The notes under the pieces were generated by a model that saw nothing but the letters and a program-made list of their open reading frames with translations, was not told where the DNA came from and searched no databases. From the NCBI GenBank assembly GCA_933207985.1, contig OW240915.1, forward strand, positions 274,896,325-274,960,324: a stretch of 64,000 bases of DNA, written 5' to 3'. The translations under genes and the position numbers were made by a program. The DNA is from Pelobates cultripes. Lineage: Eukaryota; Chordata; Amphibia; Anura; Pelobatidae. Below are positions 35,441 to 45,954 of the stretch, in pieces. How positions within the stretch are numbered: the stretch's first letter is position 1; every line of letters starts with the position of its first letter.

Positions 35441-36320
35441 ATACGAACGGCAGCCACACAGGGAAAGCACTTTAACTAATAACCAATTTGTGGTTAATGG
35501 CCAAGGGTGGTTGGTGATTATGAAGGTGAAAACAAGAGGCCGCACAGCGAGGGGGTTCAGTAAACGAACGGGGACAGATGGACAGACGAATAAAACTATA
35601 TTGGAGTTCTCCATTCTGCTACATATGTCTATAAGTGCTCATGTAAGAGAAACTGGAAATGCAACTCCTTAACACAATAAACAGTTTTCTAGAATTAAAA
35701 ATATGTCAGAATTGATGTTATTTAAAACATCATCTGATGTTGGTAATACAAGTAGAAAGGCTACTAAATAATTTTGATGACAGAACATGTACAGTACTAC
35801 CAAAGTAATAACAAAATGTCCTGCTGCATGCCAATATGGGTTCTCTTCCCCCCTCAAATTACAAATATAAATGTACAGATGAGTAAAGCAATATGGGTGT
35901 TTGAAGGGAAGACGACTTTGAGGGAAACAAAAGAGAGAATTTTACAGTTAGTAAATAAAAAAGAGTGTATACTACTGAGTAAAATGAGCTAATTGCATTA
36001 TGAACTGATATGATGTTTATCTAACTCCATTTTCATCTCAAAATTCCCCAGCCTGTTTTATTTTAACTGCAATAGTTCATTAACGAATTCTAGGTATGCC
36101 ACCACAATCCCTGAAATATTTACATGTTTACGTGACTGCCATATAACAACAATTACAGCAAGTCATAAAATAGTGATAAAATTAGGGCCGCATTTTAACA
36201 TGTGATTTATTAATACAAGCGAACATTCCTTTTTAGCTTGGTTTTATTACAGTTACTATATGGTAATTTTGTTTTTAGAGAACTATCAGAAAAACATTTA
36301 GCAAAATCATAAAATATTAC
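35440..36320. other. No gene seen
   Basis: AT-rich DNA; short frames lack motifs. Confidence 0.5.
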
Positions 36321-36327
36321 TATTTAA

Positions 36328-36685
36328 AAGATCACTATAGTGTCAGGAAATCAAAGTGGTTTTCCTGACACTCTAGTGCCCTGAGGGTGCCCCCACCCTC
36401 AGGGTGCCCCCACCCTCAGGGTCCCCCTCCCGTGGCGCTGAAGGGAGAGGAAGGGGCTAAATTCTTACTTTTCTCCAGTGCCGCGCGCGCATTCAAAGTG
36501 TCCATAGGAAGGCATTTCTCAATGCTTTCCTATGGACGCTCTGCGCGACGGAGGCATAATATGCCTCCAGCGTCGCAGATGCACCGGAAACTGCTATGTT
36601 TGCATCTGAAGGGTTAAAACCTGAGGGACCTGTCACCCAGACCACTTCATTGAGCTGAAGTGGTCTGGGTGACTATAGTGTCCTT
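36328..36685. mobile_element. T2-like (Kolobok-type) MITE, 358 bp
   Basis: TTAA stands on both sides (36324-36327 and 36686-36689). The ends are AAGATCACTATAGTG and the reverse complement of AAGGACACTATAGTC. The TTAA duplication and an AAGG..CACTATAG end are typical of amphibian T2 MITEs. Inside are a triplicated 18-bp unit (CCCTCAGGGTGCCCCCAC, 36376-36425) and a hairpin around TCCATAGGAAGGC / GCTTTCCTATGGA (36500-36538). No transposase. Confidence 0.85.
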
Positions 36686-36747
36686 TTAAGTATATCCTTA
36701 ACTAATTCCCTGCCATATGGGGCTAGTTTGAAAACTGCCCTGTTTAA

Positions 36748-36819
36748 CCCCTTAAGGACCAAACTTCTGGAATAAAAGGGAATCATGACATGTCACACAT
36801 GTCATGTGTCCTTAAGGGG
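36748..36819. mobile_element. 72-bp palindromic MITE with TTAA target duplication
   Basis: It starts CCCCTTAAGGAC and ends GTCCTTAAGGGG, a perfect 12-bp inverted end, flanked by TTAA (36744-36747 and 36820-36823). The centre holds ATGACATGT and ACATGTCAT. A TTAA target with CCC ends fits a piggyBac-type parent; that assignment is inference. Confidence 0.85.
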
Positions 36820-36829
36820 TTAAGCAGGT

Positions 36830-38930
36830 TTTGTACATGCCTAGTCTCCTTTAGGAAGGGATTTCAAGAATTTTCACTGAGTTGCTATTCGGCAGCAGTG
36901 CCAGCTGCCCATAAGTGGAGGCATGCCATTGGCCTCTCTATTCAGGGCAGTCATTGGCTCATAGCACCAGAGGGTGGGGTTACAGTGCCTACAGGAGATA
37001 GAAGCAAGAAATCATCTTGGGAGCAGCACAGCAGCAGCTCTCAGGGAGGAGTATGGGGCCCCACCATCTTCATTAGCCAACTGAGGTTTAGCACACTGGC
37101 ACTTGTGAGATGACCCATCATTTCCTCCCTTCCCATATTGCCCTTTATGAAGTCACTAAAGCTATCATAAACTTTGCCTTGGTAAAATAAATTAGACTCA
37201 AGCCTATGACTTGTAGATGCTAAAGATGCATGTGGATTTGCCTTAGTGACATGGAAAGCAGTAGCTTGATTGACTGATGCTAATTGAAATGGCGTTAGGA
37301 GGAGTTCTGGTGGTGATGTTGGTAGTGGTGGTGGGGTTGATGGTAACAAAGACAGTGGGCAAGCTTCTTGTGGCAGTGGTAGTATTTGCAGATGATGATA
37401 CAACTGTCTCCACTGGATAAGGTGATACAAAAACAGATCGAGATAGACATAACTAAGGTGGAAAAGATGCAAAGACATAGTGCACACTAGCTGGAGAAAA
37501 TAGTCTGCTGCTGCCTAACTTCTCCATATTATCCTCTTGCAATTCCTTGGTATCAGAGTTGAGTTTCTATTGACTCAGACATAGAGATATATGGTGGGGG
37601 GAAAGCGTAACATAATAACCAGATTTATCTCCAGCAAATCAAACCAGGCATTGTGTTCACTGCTTTGCTACTCTACTCTACTTGTTCATTAAAGCTTTTC
37701 TCTGATGGCACCATGGAATTAGACTATGCTAAGTCTGCTAAGAGGCCATGGCGGTACTGCTGATGGAGGACTGGGGACCACAACTGAAAGTTGAAAAATC
37801 ACCCCAGATTCCAAGAATCTGATAACTGAAATATTGGGAATTCAAGACAAAACAAGTCACTAAAATTAAATAAACAAAAAATGGAAAATAAATAATTTTA
37901 TTGGTGTAATAATTAATTGGGAGTTCTATAGTCAGTAATCAAAGTATAAAACTTTAAAAATGTTGTGATTTGGAAAGGAATGTAGGGTCAATTGAAAGGC
38001 ATAGCTGCTGTCTGACAATTATGGACTAGAGCAAAAGATGTATCCAATTGTTATGTGTGATCCCTTGATTGTTATGCCTGACAGGTGGTACAAGATGTTC
38101 AGATAGATTATGTATGGGTCAGATTATACATGAGTGTATAGGGGAGTACAATACATGCCAACATATTAATTTGCTTAAATTGTTCCTTACCTCTTTTCTC
38201 TGTCCATAAGGTCAGTCGTATTACTTTGACTTAGTATCCTTCCCCTTAGTTTCTCGTCAGTTGCTATTAGTAATAATATTCAAAAGAAAATTAAGTATCC
38301 TGATAATATTCCATTTTCTATTTTTTTTACATTCAGATCTTGATATTGCTAGTAGAGCTGTTCTCTACTCTGTATCAACAATTTGTCACATTCTAAGTTA
38401 ACATTTGAGATGGAGATACTTTGTAGCCCTTGGGTTCATTAGTAACCTGTCAGTAAAAACTGGCACATTGCTCATCACATCAGAATGTAATAGCAGTTTA
38501 TGTGAGAAAGGATTCATTACAAACTATATAGTTTGACAGCAGCTATTCATTTAAAGGGACACTACATCCCTTTCCACCTCACAACATGTTTAAACTTTTT
38601 TCCTTGGATTACTGACTATAAAAGTCCCCATTAATAATTAGCTTTATTAAGCCCTATTATATGTTTTTGTTAAAAAATAAGTTTACTGTTTCATGGATTT
38701 ACTAGTACCATAGTTATAGTCTTTAGTTTTAAGAAACACAACACTGCACACATCACACAGCACACAGTACACTGCACAGGTCTCACATGTGTTTATAGCA
38801 CACACTAGACTGAACACCTTCCTCCAAAAAAAGCAACTTTACTGACAGTAACTAGAAACGTAATTTCCTTTATTTACATTTTTTTTACTTAACAACACAA
38901 GACAAAAAAGGTATTTCTACAAACAGTTAA
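36830..38930. other. No gene supported; one unexplained 148-codon frame
   Basis: The minus-strand frame 37041-37487 opens MCTMSLHLFHLSYVYL and has a Pro/Leu-rich middle, then YQGKVYDSFSDFIKGNMGREEM. The last part faintly recalls the C-terminal helix of MADF-type proteins that accompany Harbinger transposons, but this is too weak to call. There are no splice or repeat clues to a host gene. TTTAAAGGGACACTAC at 38551 is a lone T2-like end. Confidence 0.35.
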
Positions 38931-38959
38931 AGAAAAGAAATGCAAAATTCTATGAATTA

Positions 38960-39397
38960 TATTTGGTGTAACTGGAGTGTCTAGGCACAACAGTAACCAT
39001 CAGTCTCACAATAGGATGAAATAAACAATTATTAAACAGGGTATGTCTATCTCCACTGGCATGAGCTAGGCACAACAGATACCAGTAACAACCAGTCTCA
39101 CACTCGGGTGACGTAAACTATTATTAAACCAGGTACGTCTTTCTCTACTGGCAGGAGCTACACACAACAGATGCCAGTAACCTCCAGTCTCACACTAGGA
39201 TTAGGTAAAAAAATATTAAACAGTTTAACTATCGCCACTGGCAGGAGCTAGGCACAACCAGTAACCACCAGTCTCACACTAGGATCAAGTAAACTGGTAT
39301 TAACCAGTCTTTCTATGGCCACTGGCAGGAGCTAGGCACAACAGATACCAGTAGCTACCAGTCTCATACATGGATTAAATAAAATGTTATTAAACAG

Positions 39398-39436
<39 letters not shown>

Positions 39437-39470
39437 CATCCACTGGCAGGGGTTAAGCACAGCAGTAACC
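38960..39470. repeat. Minisatellite with 85-100 bp unit and a (CTAT)n tract
   Basis: Five to six units carry GAGCTAGGCACAACAG, CCAGTAACCACCAGTCTCAC, TAAACTATTATTAAACAGG and CTCCACTGGCAG, starting at about 38970, 39063, 39156, 39247 and 39330. In the last unit the CTATCT element has expanded into about ten CTAT repeats (39398-39436). Confidence 0.92.
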
Positions 39471-39479
39471 TGCTAGGAT

Positions 39480-40195
39480 CAATGACCCAGGCTCTCTATT
39501 TCACACCCAGAGTAGGTGTAAGTGGCACAGGAAGTAAGGCAAGAGAAACGTTATTTATTTATCTATTTATTTTATTTCTAAAGATCACATGTTTGTTTAT
39601 TTATTTTTATTTGTTTTATGCTCAGTTTAGTTTTATTTACTTTTAGGTTGTTGCTGTACTTGTATTGAGATACTCTTTCCTAAAGGATCAGGCTTCATTA
39701 CCAGAACAGCACTCTGTAGTTTTTATGGTGTCAGCAATCACCTGGTACTGCCAGTCAGAAAATAATAATTTACCTGGGTCCATTGTACCCTCTCTTTAGA
39801 TATCGCTAATGTCACAGTTCCTAATCCCACATTAATGACATTACTTCTGCATGTGTTCGGACAGAATACATTGACTGAGGACATTAGCAGACACTCTTCG
39901 CAAATCAGTTCTGACAAATAGGGACACAATTGATATATCTAATATGGAAGGGGACCTTCCACTTTATGTTTCTCTGAAGGGAGGGTATGATAACAGGTAA
40001 CTTTTGGCACCATAACCACTACAGCACTCTATGGTGGTTATTGTGTCTAGGATGGCCACTAAAGATAGTATGGCATGCAAAACTATGTATCAATATGTAC
40101 ACAATATTTTAAAATATGCTAATTAGACTATGCTTTATCTGACAGAAATGTGTGTAGTTTTTGAAACTTGCGCAACCTCCTTTTCAAATAATTTT
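39480..40195. other. No gene seen
   Basis: AT-rich DNA with TTTATTTATTTATT-type tracts around 39550-39640. No motif in any frame. Confidence 0.55.
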
Positions 40196-40779
40196 TGAAA
40201 TAGTGTACGAATACGATTTTGTCCAAAAATTCATTTTTTTTCGTATTTGTTTACTAAAACGTAAATGAAAGCCCTACATACAAAAAATAAACTAAATGAA
40301 AGGGCAAATGCAAAATGCATTACCTTTTCGTTTTGTTTTGTTCGTTTAATAGACTCCGTGCTGCAGGGGAATTAACCCCCACAGCAAAGAGAAAACACTG
40401 TGCATGTGCAAAAAAAAAAAAAACAGCGCTACCAACTCCCTCTTGTAATAATATTAATTCCTACCCCCTCCCCTCCCATTAAAACCTGTGGGGGTAACTA
40501 TGAAACTAAACATTTAAAACTAAATATAAATCAGTATGAGGGTCACTATGACCCCATATTAATAAAAGGGGGGTTAAATCCTCACGCATGCACCTACATG
40601 CGGCATGCCGCAAGTAGGGGCATGTCGCCTAAATAAATTTAAAACTACTAGTGACTGGGCAGTTATTGCTGCCCAGTAGCTAGTGCAATAAGGGGAGACC
40701 TGGCACAGCTCATTCCATTCCCCCATGGTGGCAAACAGAATATAACTAAAAATGGGGGGCTATTAATATAAACGTGGGG

Positions 40780-41168
40780 ATCTAATGTCCCCCTGGTCTC
40801 CACCCATGAGCAGTGGGTGGGGATCCTAATTAATTAAAGGGAGACCTAATGTCCCCCCTGGTCCCCACCCATGAGTGGTGGGTGGGGACCCTAAATAAAG
40901 AAATAATGGGGTGGACCTAATGTCCCCCGCAGGTCCCCACCCATGAGCGGTGGGTGGGGACCGTAATTAATTAAGGGAGGACCTAATGTCTCCCCTGTTC
41001 CCCACCCATGAGCGGTGGATGAGGACCCTAAATAAATAAATAATGTGTGGGACCTAATGTGCCCTTCAGGTCTCCACCCATGAGCGTCAATGGGGACCCT
41101 AATTAATTAAAGAGGGGGACCTAATGTTCCCCCTGTCCCCACCCATGAGCGGCGGGTGGGGACCCTAA
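40780..41168. repeat. Satellite array, 62-74 bp hairpin unit, left block
   Basis: Six units each carry GACCTAATGTCCCC, then CCCCACCCATGAGCGGTGGG and an AT-rich TAATTAATTAA spacer. The core can pair as CCCCACCC with GGGTGGGG. The array continues at 41830 after the T2 insertion. Confidence 0.95.
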
Positions 41169-41172
41169 TTAA

Positions 41173-41810
41173 AGGATCACTATAGGGTCAGGAACACAAA
41201 CATGTATTCCTGACCCTATAGTGTTAACATCACCATCTAGCCCCCCTGGGCCCCTAATGCCTCCATAAATATAGTAAAAATCTTACTGTATTCAAGCCTG
41301 AAGCTGTAAATCTGCATGCTGTTAGACTCAGAAATACAAGCAGTCTGCTGACATGTGGTAGCCTGATCCAATCACAGTGCTTCCCCATAGGATTGGCTGA
41401 GACTGACAAAGAGGCAGATCAGGGGCAGAGCCAGCATGATTCAAACACAGCCCTGGCCAATCAGCATCTCCTCATAGAGATGAATTGAATCAATGAATCT
41501 CTATGAGGAAAGTTTAGTGTCTGCAAGACGAGGTAGGAGATACTGAATCACAGGATGTTGTGCACAGTGCTGCCCTGTGCTCTGCTGACAGCAGATCTGA
41601 GTGGATGGAGGCATATTATGCCTCCATCAACTCCTAAGTCCCTCTGGTTCACTCTGAGTGACTGCAACTGTAGGTGTTCCTAGCTTTCAATGTAAAAACT
41701 GTATTTTCCCAGAAAATACAGTGTTTACATGAGAAAGGCTGCAGGGAGCTATAGTTCTCACCTGAACAACCTCATTAAGCTGGAGTTGTTCAGGTGACTA
41801 TAGTGTTGCT
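41173..41810. mobile_element. T2-like (Kolobok-type) MITE, 638 bp, inside the satellite array
   Basis: TTAA flanks it (41169-41172 and 41811-41814). The left end is AGGATCACTATAGGG and the right end is the reverse complement of AGCAACACTATAGTCACC. Its ends resemble those of the MITE at 36328, but its interior is different and carries a self-complementary GGTCAGGAA...TTCCTGACC stem (41187-41217). It interrupts the satellite array between two units. Confidence 0.82.
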
Positions 41811-41829
41811 TTAAATAAAAGTGGTGTTA

Positions 41830-41945
41830 ACCTAATGTCTCCCCCAGGTCCCCACCCATGAGCGGAGGGTGGGGACCTTAATTAAATAAATAATGGGGGG
41901 GGCACCTAATGTCCCCACCCATGACTGGTGGGTGGAGACACTCCC
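41830..41945. repeat. Satellite array, right block
   Basis: About two more units of the same 62-74 bp repeat resume right after the T2 element. Confidence 0.9.
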
Positions 41946-42459
41946 CCCCAATAAAATACCCTATCTACCCCATCACCCAAATAATCGTGATGGGGGCAAT
42001 AAACTAACCCTGTAAAATAAAATTTCATACTTACCATTAGATGTCTTCTTTCTTCTTTTATTTCTACTTATCTAAATAGTTACTTTTTCATATTGTATCA
42101 TTGTTATAGTTTTTGCTATAAATTTTAGTTACACGTACTCTTACCGTAGCTCTCTATCACTTCTATATAAGATACTGATTTTTATATCCAGTGAGTAGGG
42201 GCATGCGGGAGGATTTAACTACCCTTTTATTAATATGGGGGTCATAGTGACACCCATAGGTCTTAATGCAGGGGGTGGCGGTAGGAATGGTTTCTATTAC
42301 AAGAAGAGTTGGTAGCGCTGCCGGCTCCCTCCTTGCTTTTTTTTTTTTGAGCATGCGCAGTGCTGTTTTCGTCCTAATGGACGAATACCATTTTTATTTA
42401 GTACGAAATCATATGTACGAAATGAAAATTTCACTGGTGCCCATGTCTAGTGATGGGCG

Positions 42460-44150
42460 ACACCTTTTTGCTAATTATAATAAAGCATCATATATATAGC
42501 AGGCTAGAGGTGGCAACAAACTAGAAGCTTGTTTTCTTTTAACTGTAGTCAGGCCCATACAATACGTTGCACATCTCAGCATGTATACCCACATGCCCAC
42601 ATGCTTTAATAGTACATATAGATATTGCATATTTTTTACTGTCGCACTGTTGAAGAAACAAAACAATTAATAAAGACTTTTCACAAAGGTTGAAAGGTAT
42701 ATTTTTATTACATTAAATTAAACTATTTAATTTTAATATTGGGAAGGAATATCATGGTGATTCCTTCTGGAGATAGAAGAACACAGTGTATGATCCCAGT
42801 GAACACAATGCTGTTAAAGTTTCAGGGGAAAGGCTGGGACTAATCCATACCTATTGATTGATGACTGTCACACCTTACCATTTTACATTTTACACATTAA
42901 CATTTTGCAATTTATAATTATGTGGTATTTTATGTCTATTATACGCAGTACGTATTGATCAATATTTTACTTTTCTTTGTCATTTTGGTTTTGTACACAG
43001 ACTGGTTTGTGTGTGCAGCAGGAAATACGTGAATTTATAGGAACATGCCACAGTGACTTTTAAAAATACTCAGTTGGCTTCTGAGAATGAATTAGGGCTT
43101 TTAGGATAGCATTATGTAGTAAATATAACTAAGTACACTAGCAAGTGGTCAGCTTGAGAGAATAAATAAGACATTTTTACAGATTGGTTAGGTACAAACA
43201 TAGCAATTATGGATAGAACCAAAATGTAATTTTGCAGAAGTTTTCATTGCTGGGAAGGGCGTGTTGAGCAAACATGAGCAAAAGCAGTAGATAGTTGCTA
43301 TGGCCACCTAATACATTTTTGCACAATACCTTAAGCCCTAAAAGGATATCACCGATGTTTTATTGCACACATCATAAATGATAATAAACTTTGAATATTT
43401 TTTAAACAATGTTGCTTAACACTTCTGCACACAGGGATTTCAAGAACGACAATGCAAACAGCCAGTTCTAAAATGGTGTTGTGATATTCTGACTTGTATG
43501 ATCAGCCCCTGTTATCTTGCCTCTTATCCATATGCAGAAAAAAAAAAGAAAAGAAAAACGCACAACAGTCATTGGGTCATAGGTCAACCAGGAGATTCTA
43601 TACACAATTGATAAAAATAATTATTTTCTAGTATATTTAAGAAATATGGTTGCTTCAGTAATGCTATGTACCTCCTGCACGAGAAATGTATATGTTACAA
43701 TATATTCCGTTTTCTACTTTACTAATCCCACTGCAATTTAGAACATATTCCTGAACAAAATCAAAACTCCCCTATATTTTGTTTATGCTGGTATTTCAAA
43801 GTTGATAAGCTATGTCTGCCATTATGATCACTTTTTTGATGTTTAATTATTCTTCTAGTGATTTATGTTTTTTTTTTACTTCTGAATGGGATGTGTAACT
43901 GCAAAGTACTATATTTCATGTGTTATTTGTGATACCAATAAAACAATGTGTACTGTTGGTTTGCATGTGTAATTTAGGAAATGTCCATATTACCAAGAGT
44001 AGAATGAAGATATAAATTAGGCCTTTTTCAGGTGTGGAAAAAGAAAAAGAAAAAATGAAAAATGATGATTGACAGTCAAATTACCATTCCATGCCCTTGC
44101 AGTTTATACTAGAATTGAACCAGGCAGTGTGAAAAAAAATCACAGTTCGT
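42460..44150. other. No gene seen
   Basis: AT-rich DNA. ATACCAATAAAACAATGTG (about 43932-43950) contains a poly(A)-signal-like AATAAA but no upstream gene or LINE tail is recognisable. Confidence 0.5.
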
Positions 44151-44159
44151 AGTGTTCAT

Positions 44160-44453
44160 TAGTGATGTCGCGAACACGAAATTTTCGGTTCGCGAACGGC
44201 GAACGCGAACTTCCGCAAATGTCGGCGAACCGGGCGAACCGCCATAGACTTCAATGGGCAGGCGAATTTTAAAACACACAGGGACTCTTTCTGGCCACAA
44301 TAGTGATGGAAAAGTTGTTTCAAGGTGACTAACACCTGGACTGTGGCATGCCGGAGGGGGATCCATGGCAAAAATCCCATGGAAAATTACACAGTTGATA
44401 CAGAGTCTGGTTTTAATCCATAAAGGGCAGAAATCACCTAACATTCCTAAATC
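44160..44453 (-). repeat. 3' subterminal region of hAT element 2
   Basis: Matches 33140-33445 in reverse. The match stops at CCTAAAT (44453), where foreign DNA begins. Confidence 0.88.
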
Positions 44454-45842
44454 ACAATGAATATGAATTGACACCTGACATATGACATATTGACACCTTG
44501 ACATATGGATTGACACCTGCATCGGGTCACTTGGCAGATATGAGTTGACACCTTGTTACAAACTGCTATTTGTAACTGGCCCTTTAAATGGCAAATTGCC
44601 CTGCTTCCCTGGGTTGTGGAGAAGCCTATTTGCCAGCCTCCTCCCACATGACTATGGCCCCTGGGAGATTGTGAAAATGTATGCACTTTTATTTGGTGTG
44701 TATGGCCCTTTAAGACTGTCGGTGGGCATATCGGGGTTTATGGACTCTTTATGTCGTTTTTTCAGCCTGAAATAGACTGACCGCACAGCCCAAATCTATG
44801 GAACTGTTTTGGGCAGGAAAATGTGCTTGCGGTCGGTCATAAAGGGACCTCTAGCTAACTTTTTAACCCCTGGATGGATTTGGCTGATTTTTGGTTATGT
44901 TTATGTTTTAAGTGTGCTGATTCCAAATATGTAATTATGAAGATGGGATGTGTAGTTTTAAAGTTACAGTGTATGGCTAAAAACTGTATTTTTACTGCCT
45001 GTGTTTAATTATGTTAATCTCTTCCCAAACGTCATTTCGTTCAAAGTGGAGAGAATGTTAAAAAAATATATTTTATGTGACAATGCTTGAAAGCCTCATT
45101 CTAGCCTACCTCGGTATGTTTTAGCCTATGTCTAGCAACATATTAGCACCTACCACACGCTTTCACAAGCATGTATATTCTGATGTTAAAGTGTATTTTA
45201 TAAACAGTGCAGTGAACCAGATCCATAATTATCAGTGACCAAACACGTTTGTGATTATAGCCTGCATACTCCTAATTTTATACTGTGTTACTTTAATCTA
45301 GCTCATGTAAGCTTAGTATAATTATTTTATGTGTAATTATTTTAGGTTTAACTATTTTATGTTTTGATTAGCTTATGGCATAGCGTACAACCCATCTATC
45401 TAGAAAGATACAAGCGATGTAGCTCCGTGTTGCGTTTTGACATGCTTGAGCAACGTAAATTTATACTGTTTCTCTCACTTAAGCATAGTCAGACATAACC
45501 ATGTCAATGCCTAGATATTGTAGCGATGACGCGCGACATGACTATTAACACTAAGCTACCATTACTCAACAACAACGTAAGTCAAAAAGACAGACGTAGT
45601 TACTCAGCTTGTACTTAACTTGTATTATTAATCTAAAAAATGTGCGCGTTTCCTCAAGATGCTGTAAGTGTTTGTAAGTTACCCTTTTCACCTTAAAAAA
45701 ATGTATGCATATCCAACTTGCCACAATACTGCTATCATATGTCTATAACAATCGAGCCTGCTAAATGCTGTTGTGGAGACACAGGCACTGTTGTAACTAC
45801 CTGCATACCAAAAATAAAGAATAAAAAAAATAAAATAAAATA
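44454..45842. other. Foreign DNA inside hAT element 2, including a family A piece
   Basis: Starts with imperfect TTGACACCTGACATATG repeats (44461-44550). A family A copy follows (44553-44900, TGTTACAAACTGCTATTTG to GATGGATTTGGCTG). About 900 bp of AT-rich DNA then ends in an A-rich tract with AATAAA (45812-45850). No coding sequence was recognised. The A-rich end could be a retroposon tail. Confidence 0.55.
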
Positions 45843-45858
45843 TATATATATATATTTT

Positions 45859-45954
45859 TGTTCGGAGTGTGAGAAATGCTTTTCAGCCGCTTCTAATCTT
45901 AAGCATCATTTGAGGAGCCATACAGGAGAGAAACCTTATTTGTGGTGTGTTTAG
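45859..45954 (+). pseudogene. Single C2H2 (Krüppel-type) zinc-finger module captured in a transposon
   Basis: The plus-strand reading [21 protein letters not shown] fits C-x2-C-x12-H-x3-H exactly and is followed by the canonical linker TGEKPY. Residues at helix positions -1, 2, 3 and 6 would be Ala, Ser, Asn and His. Such fingers normally occur in tandem in DNA-binding transcription factors; only one is present. It is preceded directly by a TA microsatellite and cut off after the linker at about 45942, where the hAT repeat unit starts, with a stop at 45952-45954. The 78-codon frame that contains it begins in unrelated DNA. It is a gene fragment, not a working gene. Confidence 0.85.

Larger units (their letters stand above)
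40230..42445. mobile_element. Fold-back-type element with long inverted ends
   Basis: The left arm (about 40330-40615) and the right arm (about 42180-42400) are reverse complements in block order: AGCGCTACCAACTC, TAATATTAATTCCTACC, GGGTCACTATGACCCC, TATTAATAAAAGG and GGTTAAATCCTC. The middle holds the hairpin-unit satellite and a T2 MITE. The outermost ends could not be fixed; the right side reaches at least CACTGGTGCCCATGTCTAG (42432-42450). There is no coding capacity, so it would be a non-autonomous element of unknown superfamily. Confidence 0.65.

Noticed and set aside
38960..39470. CRISPR-like array (regularly spaced repeats)
   Set aside because: The whole 90-bp unit is repeated, with no unique spacers, in a vertebrate-type background.
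42450..42475. TAGTGATGGGCGACACC as the left end of a third hAT element
   Set aside because: The first bases fit the hAT end, but no right end or 8-bp duplication was found, and the position overlaps the right edge of the long-inverted-repeat element.
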